Positions 54,201 through 62,876 of a DNA stretch of 64,000 nucleotides are shown piece after piece (the stretch's first letter is position 1; the number at the start of each line of letters is the position of its first letter). The DNA is from Streptococcus mitis (GTDB lineage Bacteria > Bacillota > Bacilli > Lactobacillales > Streptococcaceae), in the NCBI RefSeq assembly GCF_002096845.1, contig NZ_NCVK01000003.1, positions 24,020 to 88,019 on the forward strand, read 5' to 3'. The translations under genes and the position numbers were made by a program. The notes under the pieces were generated by a model, which made no database searches, was not told where the DNA came from, and was given only the letters and a program-made list of their open reading frames with translations.

Positions 54201-57200
54201 CGTTGGTTGTTGGCTCTAGCGCCTGCTAGGATGGTCACATCTGCTCTGCTTTGACTGAGCAAGGAATCTCCTCCCTTAAGATTAGCAACCAAACCACCAA
54301 CATTATATTCTTTGCTCTGTTTCTCGTTTGCCTGGATGACACCAGTGAAGGAACTGTTGGAAATTTGTGTGTTTGTTGCACTAACAACCAGCCCCGCCAC
54401 ATTAGAAGCATTGCCTATCACCGATACTTTACCTTGGACAGAAACATCTGTAATTCGAGCATTTTCTGCACTCCGAGCTAAGGCAGCAGAGTCATAGCTA
54501 CCCACAATATTGACATCCTTCAAATCCATACCAGAAACAGAAGAACCACTCTTGAGGTTTTCGAACAAAGGCTTAGCTAGATTATAGATAGCATACTGCT
54601 TACCATTATGATTGCCAGTCAGACTACCTGTGAAGTTCCCTCTAAGATAAACATAATCCGCAGGTGCCAGACTAACCTCACTGGCATCCAAATCAGCTCC
54701 CAAAACATAATTACTAGCCATATTTTTCTTCATAGCATCTATCAATCCAGCAAAGCTAGTGTAAACATTTTGCTGACTAGGAACTGCCTTACTGATATAG
54801 AAGTCGTAGCCAGACTTATAGCCTGTCTCATCTTCTTGAACCAACTCAGGCAACGAGACTGTTACTCTGTATACATCTTTTCCGTCTTTTTGGATTTCAG
54901 AAATACTGTGAACTGGGAGAAGCATTTCCTTAGCTTCACTTGATTTGACTTTGACAAAGTAGTTTGACAGATCTTTAGGCATGGAACTCATTGATACCAG
55001 TCGCTTGTATTGGTCATTATCTTTACTGTAAAACTCAACTGAATCAACATCTCGGAAGGAGATCTTCTTATATTCAAGTTCAAATTCACGACTGTCTGTT
55101 TCAAATTCAGTGACACTACCATTGTCCAGCTCATATGTCAGCTTGGTTTTCAAAGTATACGCTGTGTAGTAATCCAACTCTCCAATCTTTAGACTGTTAT
55201 CGAAATTAGTGATTGGAAGAGTACGAACAAGCTTATCCCCCTGATATAATTCTGCAGTGGCTGAACGGAAGGATTTTGTTTGGTCTTTCAAGCTATATTG
55301 GATCGCAACAGACTTATCATCTGCATTTTCAGTCAGGCTTAGAATCGAAACTATTGGCTTGACTTTTGACACTCCATTGAGTGCTTCTTTGGCGACTTGC
55401 AGACTAGCAAGAGCTTGATTGACTTGTACTTGTGTGGCCGTTTGACTATTCAGAACTATTTCTGACTTGGCTAATTGGTCTGTATAAACTGTCTTCTTAT
55501 CCGAATCAGCATTCTTATATTTAGCAGAAGTTTTAACAGTGACATTTAAATCGTACTCAGTCTGAAGAGCAGTTTTGACAACCTCAAGACCACTCAATTG
55601 TGCCTTAGCCTGTTTGATTTGTTCCACCAGTTGATTGATTTCTGCTTGACTGGCTTGGGATTGAGTAAGAATCGCCTGAGCTGCCAGCAATGCAGAATCA
55701 TAGTTAGATTGATGACTTTGATCATCATTGAAATAACGTGCCTCTGCTTTAATCTGAGTTGCTTCTGTCAATAAATTATGCAGTGTAATTAAGTCGAACT
55801 CTTCTAAAGAATCTGCTGTCGGTGCATCATTCGGAACCATAGTCGGCTTAGCTGTACCAACTTTAACAACCTGGGTAACTGGGGATAGGGTCTCCTCATT
55901 TGACATCTCTTGACGGTCAATTTCCTGACCATTAGAGCTGTAGATACGAGTCTTAATCGTACGCTCACCTTGAACTCCCGGGGTTACAATGTTACGACTG
56001 CCTTGGACAAGTTCGTCCGTTTCTTCTTCACGAACTGCGAAGTTGATTTTATCTACTCGAATTTCGTCAGTGAAGGTTAACGGGTACTCTGGAAGAGATT
56101 CTGCTTTCGGTGCATCATTCGGAATCATAGTCGCCTTAGCTGTACCAACTTTAACAACCTGGGTAACTGGGGATAGGGTCTCCTCATTTGACATCTCTTG
56201 TCGGTCAATTTCCTGACCATTAGAGCTGTAGATACGAGTCTTAATCGTACGTTCACCTTGAACTCCCGGGGTTACAATGTTACGACTGCCTTGGACAAGT
56301 TCGTCCGTTTCTTCTTCACGAACTGCGAAGTTGATTTTATCTACTCGAATTTCGTCAGTGAAGGTTAACGGGTACTCTGGAAGAGATTCTGCTGTCGGTG
56401 CATCATTCGGAACCATGGTCGGCTTAGCTGTACCAACTTTAACAACCTGGGTAACTGGGGATAGGGTCTCCTCATTTGACATCTCTTGACGGTCAATTTC
56501 CTGACCATTAGAGCTGTAGATACGAGTCTTAATCGTACGCTCACCTTGAACTCCCGGGGTTACAATGTTACGACTGCCTTGGACAAGTTCGTCCGTTTCT
56601 TCTTCACGAACTGCGAAGTTGATTTTATCTACTCGAATTTCGTCAGTGAAGGTTAACGGGTACTCTGGAAGAGATTCTGCTTTCGGTGCATCATTCGGAA
56701 TCATAGTCGCCTTAGCTGTACCAACTTTAACAACCTGGGTAACTGGGGATAGGGTCTCCTCATTTGACATCTCTTGTCGGTCAATTTCCTGACCATTAGA
56801 GCTGTAGATACGAGTCTTAATCGTACGTTCACCTTGAACGCCCGGTGTTACAATGTTACGACTGCCTTCTGTAATCTCATCTGTATACAGCTCGACGATA
56901 GAAAAATCTATCTTTTCTATTCTTATAATGTCATTTATACTGAATTTCAACTCTGGAATTTCGTGAACTGGAGCTGTGTCTGGACTTGTACCATGCTCAT
57001 CTAAGTCTGGAACTTCGTGAACTGGAGCTGTGTCTGGACTTGTACCATGCTCATTTAACTCTGGAACTTCGTGAACTGGAGCTGTGTCTGGACTTGTGCC
57101 ATACTCATCTAACTCTGGAACTTCGTGAACTGGAGCTGTGTCTGGACTTGTACCATACTCATCTAACTCTGGAACTTCGTGAACTGGAGCTGTGTCTGGA

Positions 57201-58024
57201 CTTGTACCATACTCATCTAACTCTGGAATTTCGTGAACTGGAGCTGTGTCTGGACTTGTGCCATACTCATCTAACTCTGGAATTTCGTGAACTGGAGCTG
57301 TGTCTGGACTTGTACCATACTCATCTAACTCTGGAACTTCGTGAACTGGAGCTATGTATGGATTGGTGCTATAGTCTACTAATGATTTATCCTTATGAGA
57401 AGAATAAAGGCTATTTCCCTTTTTATCCTCATTCTTTAGATAACCAATATATTCAAAGCCATCAATATGCAAAGGTTTTGGAAGAGATTCTCCAACACCT
57501 AAATTTATACTTTGATTATACGCAGCAAGCTCAAGGTTGGTCACAGCCAAGGCAGTCGGAGATAGTAACACAGACCCCATTCCTGTTACCAATAAGATAG
57601 ACGATAAATATCTCTTGCCACTCTTAGCCCTAGCAAATATTAACACTAAGAATGTAAAACCCGCAACTGCAAAAATTGACTCCCAGACCCCAGAGTAGCC
57701 GGTCTGAGGTAATGCTCCATATCCTAATTTTTGATCTTTGGGACGATAAACTAAGTAATAGCTTTCTGATATCTCTTCAACATGCTTTGGAATATCTCTG
57801 ATCAAGATAGACTTCTCTGCTTCAGTTAATTCAGATTCCATTACATAATAGTAGCTCACTTGAGCTGACTGTCCATGTGAAATCTCTGTAGCTTTAACAG
57901 GGGATAAATCTCCAGCTATTAGACTGCTAAAAAAGAAGCTTCCAATAGTAGCCGAGACTAATCCAACTGACAATTTTCTAAAAGAAAAACGCTGACGTTT
58001 TTCTCCATAAAACCATTGTTTCAT
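51266..58024 (-). CDS. Giant M26-family zinc metalloprotease, IgA1-protease-like (Zmp)
   Basis: 2252-residue surface protein. YSIRK-type signal (RFSFRKLSVGLVSATIGSFF), an N-terminal sortase motif LPQTG at 105-109 followed by two hydrophobic stretches, typical of pneumococcal Zmp/IgA proteases. Then eight APVHE-type 18-residue repeats (about 225-360), four near-identical G5-type domains (about 361-736), two FIVAR-like helical regions (about 740-885), GLUG repeats (about 1190-1330) and the M26 catalytic part with H1898-E-M-T-H1902 and E1922 (HEMTH-x19-E). The active site region resembles IgA1 protease more than ZmpB in my recollection. In pneumococcus iga and zmp genes usually lie elsewhere; here it separates dpr and lytC. 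Confidence 0.9.
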   Translation of the reverse strand: MKQWFYGEKRQRFSFRKLSVGLVSATIGSFFFSSLIAGDLSPVKATEISHGQSAQVSYYYVMESELTEAEKSILIRDIPKHVEEISESYYLVYRPKDQKLGYGALPQTGYSGVWESIFAVAGFTFLVLIFARAKSGKRYLSSILLVTGMGSVLLSPTALAVTNLELAAYNQSINLGVGESLPKPLHIDGFEYIGYLKNEDKKGNSLYSSHKDKSLVDYSTNPYIAPVHEVPELDEYGTSPDTAPVHEIPELDEYGTSPDTAPVHEIPELDEYGTSPDTAPVHEVPELDEYGTSPDTAPVHEVPELDEYGTSPDTAPVHEVPELNEHGTSPDTAPVHEVPDLDEHGTSPDTAPVHEIPELKFSINDIIRIEKIDFSIVELYTDEITEGSRNIVTPGVQGERTIKTRIYSSNGQEIDRQEMSNEETLSPVTQVVKVGTAKATMIPNDAPKAESLPEYPLTFTDEIRVDKINFAVREEETDELVQGSRNIVTPGVQGERTIKTRIYSSNGQEIDRQEMSNEETLSPVTQVVKVGTAKPTMVPNDAPTAESLPEYPLTFTDEIRVDKINFAVREEETDELVQGSRNIVTPGVQGERTIKTRIYSSNGQEIDRQEMSNEETLSPVTQVVKVGTAKATMIPNDAPKAESLPEYPLTFTDEIRVDKINFAVREEETDELVQGSRNIVTPGVQGERTIKTRIYSSNGQEIDRQEMSNEETLSPVTQVVKVGTAKPTMVPNDAPTADSLEEFDLITLHNLLTEATQIKAEARYFNDDQSHQSNYDSALLAAQAILTQSQASQAEINQLVEQIKQAKAQLSGLEVVKTALQTEYDLNVTVKTSAKYKNADSDKKTVYTDQLAKSEIVLNSQTATQVQVNQALASLQVAKEALNGVSKVKPIVSILSLTENADDKSVAIQYSLKDQTKSFRSATAELYQGDKLVRTLPITNFDNSLKIGELDYYTAYTLKTKLTYELDNGSVTEFETDSREFELEYKKISFRDVDSVEFYSKDNDQYKRLVSMSSMPKDLSNYFVKVKSSEAKEMLLPVHSISEIQKDGKDVYRVTVSLPELVQEDETGYKSGYDFYISKAVPSQQNVYTSFAGLIDAMKKNMASNYVLGADLDASEVSLAPADYVYLRGNFTGSLTGNHNGKQYAIYNLAKPLFENLKSGSSVSGMDLKDVNIVGSYDSAALARSAENARITDVSVQGKVSVIGNASNVAGLVVSATNTQISNSSFTGVIQANEKQSKEYNVGGLVANLKGGDSLLSQSRADVTILAGARANNQRFGGLVGRLENNARISRSYVTGKIQNTTKNGQIGGIVGSNYFNGLVDNVISNISGTNVYSISGDQAYNNDRITEAYVVEGNQTLENDKFVTSTLTLNEAEEKLASLDITTNLEDTNLNLYSVNYAQEKNARENRLIAYSNMEKLLPFYNKETIISYGNKLPDHHKLNTEYLLDVVPMKGDQIITDINSNKASIDRLMLHFEDNTVDYLNLTYKGEFKNQAIAEYTVNGLDLLYTPEAFLSDYSRVLNQVLPELNKVVLDSPAMRTVLGVNADTSLDDLYLDTSFEQVKTKLSEELRKVLAMDTSINTEGNVVADYVAHKITANKEAFLLGLTYLNRWYNINYDNINVKDLSAYKFDFFGNHSASTIDTIISLGQSGMNNLKAKNNHLAYDASLSESTGKRGLFNYLENYRQLFLPYKTNNEWLKTNTKAYIVESKSDIAEARKIQDTAEGKSKYSVGVYDKITADNWEYKGMLLPLLTMSEKGVYVISNMSTISMGAYDRYRDVVDGKVRTDAELVEYVEDRVRKSAEYQRDHYDFWYKILSPESRDKLFRSVLVYDGFLMKDSTGQRYWAPANDKKSLAMQEFFGPAGKWYPSKGYNAYATGSVTHFDAARLLEDYGNSVYTHEMTHNSDGGIYFEGNDRREGLGAELYARGLLQSTPTPDEPTITLNTLFKVDKDSKTRMHTYNFKERVQNAADLQHYVHGMFDMVYTLDYLEGTSMLKQSDDAKLQWFRKMENYYITDKYGKETHAGNQTRTFTAEEIKQLTSFYSLIENDVITRRENKDSGKYGRNGYLSLSLFSPIYSALSNPKGAPGDVMFRRTAYELLAAKGYHEGFVPYVSGKYSKEAFDEGKKTWDGWSGRDVGLVTDQKVLENVFKGEYDSWVAFKKAMYKERIDQLTKLKPITIEYELRNPNSTKKVTIRSYAQMQKLMDEAVAEDVGNITNATSRVESSWVNLLKKKIYNAYLRETDDFRQSIFKK
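55815..56940. repeat. 288-bp tandem repeats coding for G5 domains
   Basis: Four copies of a 288-bp (96-residue) unit. Copies 1 and 3 (ending ATMIPNDAPKAESLP) and copies 2 and 4 (ending PTMVPNDAPTAESLP or ADSLE) agree with each other, so the array grew by duplicating a 576-bp pair. Confidence 0.9.
56945..57360. repeat. 54-bp tandem repeats coding for APVHE(V/I)PEL units
   Basis: Eight copies of an 18-residue unit (TSPDTAPVHEVPELDEYG), differing in V/I, Y/H and N/D. Such proline-rich spacers often vary in copy number among strains. The reverse strand of these repeats gives a false long open frame. Confidence 0.92.
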
Positions 58025-58264
58025 TTTAATTTTTTTCCTCTTAAATATAATATGCCATACTATCTATTTTACCCAATTATAGTTAATTATTCAAATTTTT
58101 AGTCAATTTTTTCAGTTTGAAAATACTTTTAAACAACATAATACCAAGTTACAAGCTTTTTAAATTTTCTTAATATAATTGTGAAAATATACAAAATAAT
58201 GAACTTCTCCACATTGTACAATTTACACTGAATAAACAGAAAAATAAAAAATATATTATATTTT
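58025..58264. other. AT-rich DNA upstream of the M26 protease gene
   Basis: 240 bp between the protease start and the transposase remnant. It should carry the protease promoter, but no clear -35/-10 pair stands out in the AT-rich sequence. Confidence 0.45.
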
Positions 58265-58438
58265 CTTGATTTTAAACAAGGAGCATTAGATTACATCAAA
58301 GAGGGACACAGCCGTGTCGAAGCAGCTAAAGTTTTTGATGTTGGCGTCAGAACTCTCTTCACGTGGGAAAAGAAATTACGTGAACAAGAACACTTAGAGC
58401 GGAAAAACGAGTCGTCAAAAAGCGGAAGATTCCTTTAG
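58265..58438 (+). pseudogene. Remnant of a second transposase (IS630-like N-terminal helix-turn-helix)
   Basis: 58 codons without a start: LDFKQGALDYIKEGHSRVEA, then AKVFDVGVRTLFTWEKKLRE, and a stop. This resembles the HTH end of IS630-type transposases (compare MAYSIDFRKKV and the NTIYGW core of the intact copy at 59 kb), but it is diverged and on the opposite strand. No catalytic part is left, so it is an old fragment. Confidence 0.65.
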
Positions 58439-58506
58439 AGGAATTGAACGCCTTTCTTAAGTGAAATCCCAAATATTTTTGAATGTTTAGAATGCTTTTT
58501 TAAAAC

Positions 58507-58602
58507 TATAGTAGAGTTAATCCAGAACGCTGCAATGCTGCTTCTAAAGCATTTTTCGAAATTATATAGTATGTTGAGTCTAGAATAGTACGCCCTTATT
58601 GT
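58507..58602. repeat. Possible decayed RUP/IS630-type terminal sequences
   Basis: TATAGTAGAGTTAA near 58508 and ATAGTATGTTGAG near 58566 resemble the terminal TATAGTAGATTGAA of RUP and IS630, with several changes and no matching opposite end. Confidence 0.3.
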
Positions 58603-59565
58603 TATAGTCAATTGAAATAAGAACAAGACAAAAGAGCCTCGAAAAAAGTACTACAACTCGATAATACATTTTTGAGGTTCTTTTTGATATGAGCCCATGT
58701 TTTCTCAATAGGATTGTACTCAGGTGAGTAGGGAGGAAGAGGTAAAAGTTTATGCCCAAACTCTTCGCATAAAATCTCTAGCTTAGCCATTCTATGGAAT
58801 CTTGCATTATCCATAATAATAACTGATGATGTATCTAATGTTGGTAAGAGAAACTTCTGAAACCAAGCTTCAAAAAAGTCGCTCGTCATCGTCTCTTCGT
58901 AAGTCATTGGAGCGATTAACTCCCCATTTGTTAGCCCTGCAACCAAAGAAATCCTCTGATATCTTCTTCCAGATACCTTACCTCTTATTATCTGACATTT
59001 TAATGAGCGACCATATTCTCGATAAAAATAAGTATCGAATCCTGTTTCATCAATATAAACAGGTGCTAAGTGCTTTAAACTATTAAAATTCTTAAGAAAT
59101 AAAGCTACTTTTTCTGGGTCTTGTTCATAGTAGGTGTGGTTCTTTTTTTTCGAGTGTAGCCCATAGCTTTGAGAGCATAGTGGATGGTAGTTGGATGACA
59201 GCCAAATTCAGCAGCTATTTCAGTCAAATAAGCGTCTGGATTGTCAGTAAGATAGTTTTTGAGTCTATCTCTATCAACCTTTCTTGGTTTTGTTCCTTTT
59301 ACTTGATGGTTTAGCTCTCCTGTTTTCTCTGTTAGCTTTAACCAGCCATAAATGGTATTACGTGAGATTTGGAAAAGGTGTGATGCTTCTGTTATACTAC
59401 CTGTTCGCTCACAATAAGAGAGAACTTTTTTACGAAAATCTATTGAATATGCCATAAGAAACTTATGCCACATTATGTACTGTTTTTAGTTCAGTTTGCT
59501 ATATTATGAAAAATCAGTTTGAATTTCTCAATCAACTTGTTCACATTCTATTTCAATCTACTATA
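58603..59565. mobile_element. IS630-family insertion sequence (IS630-Spn1 type)
   Basis: 963 bp, ends TATAGTCAATTGAAATAAG and CTATTTCAATCTACTATA as inverted terminal repeats with TA at each end. It contains one transposase in two frames. The left end has drifted (GTCA for GTAG). Insertion is next to the protease gene and near the second transposase remnant. Confidence 0.88.
58608..59455 (-). CDS. IS630 transposase made by -1 frameshift
   Basis: First frame from ATG 59455: MAYSIDFRKKVLSYCERTGS with an HTH region (SHLFQISRNTIYGWLKLTEK) up to a stop near 59105. The second frame carries the DDE catalytic domain: VYIDETGF, SSVIIMDNARFHR near residue 200 and SPEYNPIEKTWAHIKKNLKN. The frames overlap, and at 59143-59150 the plus-strand T8 (A8 on mRNA, read CGA-AAA-AAA-AGA) is a slippery site for a -1 shift that joins them. 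All three acidic residues look present, so the element may still be active. Confidence 0.82.
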
Positions 59566-59786
59566 GAAAACGAGCATCTCCAAGTGTGGAAATACTCACT
59601 TGTTTTATGGTTAGAGGCCAGTTTTTCCCAGCTTCCAATACTTTTACAGTTGACAAAGATCTTTATATCGAAATCTCCATCATAAAAATTGTATCAATAG
59701 GTAGCATAAAATACTTTGACTACAAATAGGTGGTAAAATTTCTTTTAGCTAGTTAACTTGAAACCTCACTTTCTTAAACCTACATT
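59566..59786. other. Non-coding DNA between the IS and lytC
   Basis: About 220 bp, no recognised repeat or gene. It probably includes 3' sequence of lytC; no clear terminator is seen. Confidence 0.5.
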
Positions 59787-61268
59787 TTAATACCAAACAC
59801 TGACATCAACACGACCTCGAATTCCTTTTAAGTATTCAGATGAAGTATACTGCCATCCTTTTTCTCCTGAATAATGAGGATTATTCCAATCAAGTGCATC
59901 CGTATAGGCTGCAACCCAGTTAACATGTTGTAAAATATCTGGATGATTTAAACGAGTTTGTAAAAGTTGACGGTAGCTATAAACATTCACATTTTGATAA
60001 CCAGCCTGTTTCATTGTTGCCATATACTTGTTGATAATCTTGACCCAGGTTCCAGTATCACTTGGAGCTCTCTTAGTCTTATTGCCATATTCCCAGTTCT
60101 CAACATCGTAGTAGATAGGATAAGACAAGTTCATCTTGTATTTTTTCAAGAGTTCAATGGTTTGATTAGCATCATTCTCAGCATCGGTCTCATTTTCAGC
60201 ATAAGTATAGAGATAAACACCGTAAGGAATTCCAAGACGGTTTAACTCCTTAATATTATGAGCCAATTCCTTGTCCTCAGTTCCACTATAGCCCAAACGA
60301 ACAATGACTCCATCTACTCCATTATCATCGATGACCTTTTTCCAGTCACTGATACGACCATTGTGCTCACTGACATCGATGACCTTTTTAACTTGATCAG
60401 TCCCAACTTGTTCTTCACGATGGTTAAAGAAATAACGTCTGCCATTTCGGTTAACCCAGCCAACATTCAAGTCTTTCTTTTCTTTTAACTCACCTGAGTC
60501 AGAAAAAATATAGCGAGCATCATCCATGACTAATTCACCAGTCGCCATAGCACCACTTTCTGTCAAATAGTAGTTACCCTGCCACTCATCTTTAGCCATG
60601 TAACCCCACTTCTTGAAATAATACCACTTTCCGTCTACCTTTTGCCACTCTTGATTAGCATAAGAGCCATCAGACTTGAGATAGAAGTAAGACGAATAGG
60701 CTGGATCATAGAGCCATTCATTTTGCATCATGGCACCTTGACCATTTAGGAAATAACTTCCCTGCCATTGACTTTTAGCCATATAGCCCCATTTCTTAAA
60801 ATAGTACCATTTACCTCCAACAGCATGCCATTCCTGGTTAGCATAAGAACCATCGGACTTCAGGTAAAACCAATTCTTATAGGCGTTATCATAAACCCAT
60901 TCATTTTTGGCCATATAACCGCCTGATTTCAAGTAGTAATTACCCTGCCATTCATTTTGAGCATAACGACCATCTGATTTAATATAAAACCAAGCCTTAT
61001 AGTAGTTATCAAAAATCCACTCACTCTTAGCTTTAGAACCATCAACCTTTACATAATAGTCCCCATCCCAGTGGGCAGAAGCATTGGTCTTTACTCCTTC
61101 GCTCGTTTGAGTTTTATTAGAAGACTGATTTTGCTCTGAACTACTTGAAACTGTCGTTGTATCCTGCGAAGTTTTTGAAACTTCGGTTTCATTTGCAGCG
61201 ACGTGACTAGTTGCCAAGCCAAGTAAACAGATACTTGCTAATCCAATTTTTCCAATCTTTGTTTTCAA
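59787..61268 (-). CDS. lytC: Choline-binding GH25 lysozyme LytC
   Basis: 493 residues from a TTG at 61268 with an AGGAGAGGAAAG ribosome site; the ATG further up lies inside the tpiA terminator. Signal peptide 1-26 (KIGKIGLASICLLGLATSHV, cut after Ala), a Ser/Thr linker, then about 10-11 choline-binding repeats (GW/YY pattern such as GSYANQEWHAVGGKWYYF), and the C-terminal GH25 domain with VIDVSEHNGRISDWKKV and YPIYYDVENWEYGNK holding the acidic catalytic pair. It cleaves the muramic acid to glucosamine bond and binds phosphocholine on teichoic acids. Confidence 0.93.
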   Translation of the reverse strand: MKTKIGKIGLASICLLGLATSHVAANETEVSKTSQDTTTVSSSSEQNQSSNKTQTSEGVKTNASAHWDGDYYVKVDGSKAKSEWIFDNYYKAWFYIKSDGRYAQNEWQGNYYLKSGGYMAKNEWVYDNAYKNWFYLKSDGSYANQEWHAVGGKWYYFKKWGYMAKSQWQGSYFLNGQGAMMQNEWLYDPAYSSYFYLKSDGSYANQEWQKVDGKWYYFKKWGYMAKDEWQGNYYLTESGAMATGELVMDDARYIFSDSGELKEKKDLNVGWVNRNGRRYFFNHREEQVGTDQVKKVIDVSEHNGRISDWKKVIDDNGVDGVIVRLGYSGTEDKELAHNIKELNRLGIPYGVYLYTYAENETDAENDANQTIELLKKYKMNLSYPIYYDVENWEYGNKTKRAPSDTGTWVKIINKYMATMKQAGYQNVNVYSYRQLLQTRLNHPDILQHVNWVAAYTDALDWNNPHYSGEKGWQYTSSEYLKGIRGRVDVSVWY

Positions 61269-61283
61269 TCTTTCCTCTCCTAT

Positions 61284-61315
61284 AAAAAATGGAACAGACA
61301 TCTGAATGCTGTTCC
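61284..61315 (-). terminator. tpiA: Terminator of tpiA, overlapping the lytC leader
   Basis: GGAACAG / CTGTTCC hairpin with an 11-nt loop, followed by ATTTTTT on the minus strand. It sits 19 bp after the tpiA stop and ends 15 bp before the lytC TTG. Confidence 0.85.
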
Positions 61316-61334
61316 ACCTAGCTTTTGCTACTGA

Positions 61335-62093
61335 TTATTTTACAAAGTCAAGCAAAGCCAAGAAGCTTTCTGCTTCAAGTGACGCACCACCAACAAGGGC
61401 ACCGTCAACGTCTGGGCAAGCCATGTATGAAGCAACGTTTTCAGGTTTAACAGAACCACCGTATTGAACACGAACTTTGTCTGCAACTTCTTGACCAAAG
61501 TCAGCAGCTACAACGTCACGAACAACTTTACACATTTTTTGTGCATCGTCTTGTGAAGCTGATTTACCAGTACCGATAGCCCAGATTGGCTCGTAAGCGA
61601 TAACTGATGCAGCAACTTGTTCAGCAGTCAATCCAGCCAAAGCAGCAGATACTTGAGCACCTACAAACTCAGCAGCTTTACCAGCTTCGTAAGTTTCAAG
61701 TGACTCGCCACAACAGATGATTGGAAGCATACCGTTTGCAAAGATTGCTTTTGCTTTTTTGTTGATATCTTCGTCAGTTTCATGGAAGTAGTCACGGCGT
61801 TCTGAGTGACCGATAACAACGTAGTCAGTACCGATTTCTTTCAAAACTTGTGGGCTAGTTTCACCAGTGAAAGCACCTGCATTTTCAAAGTAGCAGTTTT
61901 GAGCAGCAACTTTAAGGTTTGAACCTTTTGCAGCAACAAGAACAGTTGTCAAATCAAGAGCTGGAGCAGCGATACCTGCTTCAACAAGATCTGATGAAGG
62001 AAGTTTTGATGCAACTGCTTCAACGAATGCTTTAGCTTCTTCTGGATTTTTGTTCATTTTCCAGTTACCAGCGATAAATGGTTTACGTGACAT
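61335..62093 (-). CDS. tpiA: Triosephosphate isomerase
   Basis: 252 residues from ATG 62093 (GAGGT ribosome site); seven extra codons upstream are not used. [20 protein letters not shown], catalytic His in [10 protein letters not shown] near 97, catalytic Glu in [15 protein letters not shown] near 168, and the phosphate loop [11 protein letters not shown] near 213. Glycolytic interconversion of DHAP and G3P. Own promoter (-35 TTGCAA, 17 bp, -10 TAAAAT, 62129-62157). Confidence 0.98.
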   Translation of the reverse strand: MSRKPFIAGNWKMNKNPEEAKAFVEAVASKLPSSDLVEAGIAAPALDLTTVLVAAKGSNLKVAAQNCYFENAGAFTGETSPQVLKEIGTDYVVIGHSERRDYFHETDEDINKKAKAIFANGMLPIICCGESLETYEAGKAAEFVGAQVSAALAGLTAEQVAASVIAYEPIWAIGTGKSASQDDAQKMCKVVRDVVAADFGQEVADKVRVQYGGSVKPENVASYMACPDVDGALVGGASLEAESFLALLDFVK

Positions 62094-62128
62094 TTCACAT
62101 ACCTCTTTTTTCAATTTATTTTCTATTT

Positions 62129-62157
62129 ATTTTATCACAATTATACACAGCTTGCAA
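62129..62157 (-). promoter_or_regulatory. tpiA: tpiA promoter
   Basis: Minus strand -35 TTGCAA (62152-62157), 17-bp spacer, -10 TAAAAT (62129-62134), about 35 bp before the ATG. Confidence 0.6.
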
Positions 62158-62190
62158 ATCTTACTCGGATTTCAAACCTGCTTGCATGGA

Positions 62191-62868
62191 TTAATCCTTC
62201 CAAAGATCCATAGCATTTCTGAAATCTGCAGATACCTGTGTCAACTGAGGATTGCTGGCTTCTCTTTCTGCCCGCTTAGCCTCAATTTGAGCCACACTCT
62301 TGATTCCTTCATGGCGCCAATTTCTCAAAATGGCCTGAATGTACTTCCAGTTTGCTTTTCCATTCAAAATAGCTTCACGAAGAGCTTCCTTAATCAAGTC
62401 AGCACTGGTTCCATCTTCCTTTAGCGTCTTGGTCAAATCCTCAATCTCAAAAGGGGTCAACAAGCGTCCCAACTCCTGCTGGAAAGTTTCCACCAAATCC
62501 TTGAGCTGATTTTGAGGTGTCAACTGGTCTGAACTTGAAGTAGGAGCTCCAAGCAAGTCATCCAAGCGTTCCAAGGCTAGACTGGCATCAAAAAGCAATT
62601 CGATTTCGCCATTTAATTCTATCGTTCGATACTGAAGCAGCCCCCTCTCAGTCAGATTGGAAATAGCCTGATTGACATCCGAAATTTCCTTGCCAATCCT
62701 TTCAGCAATCTGGCTTGGCGACATTTCTTCTAAGCCAGTCGTATTTTGCAAATAGAAAAATTGCCAGACTAGAAAATCGTCGCTAGAAGGAAAAAGTTCC
62801 TTAAAATGCAAGAGCAGGGCACTCGGTAAAACCAAGTTCCCTGATTTAAAAGCGTCTAAATATGTCAT
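62191..62868 (-). CDS. DnaD-like replication-associated protein
   Basis: 225 residues. N-terminal winged-helix-like part (about 1-90; DDFLVWQFFYLQNTTGLEEM and ISDVNQAISNLTERGLLQYR), and a C-terminal DnaB/DnaD (DDBH2) domain with ALREAILNGKANWKYIQAIL and the YIQAILRNW motif near 185. It takes part in primosome assembly or DNA remodelling in Firmicutes. It lies 8 bp from metA on the same strand and could be cotranscribed. Confidence 0.85.
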   Translation of the reverse strand: MTYLDAFKSGNLVLPSALLLHFKELFPSSDDFLVWQFFYLQNTTGLEEMSPSQIAERIGKEISDVNQAISNLTERGLLQYRTIELNGEIELLFDASLALERLDDLLGAPTSSSDQLTPQNQLKDLVETFQQELGRLLTPFEIEDLTKTLKEDGTSADLIKEALREAILNGKANWKYIQAILRNWRHEGIKSVAQIEAKRAEREASNPQLTQVSADFRNAMDLWKD

Positions 62869-62876
62869 AATTCCTC

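Noticed and set aside
55989..56792. Three similar plus-strand frames 288 bp apart
   Set aside because: Antisense shadows of the G5 repeats.
56986..57600. 204-codon plus-strand frame with regular leucine-rich repeats
   Set aside because: It is the antisense of the 54-bp repeats of the protease; the regular protein pattern follows from the DNA repeat.
59100..59150. Frameshift in the transposase as a sign of decay
   Set aside because: The -1 shift falls on an A8 slippery run and both halves have intact motifs, so programmed frameshifting is more likely.
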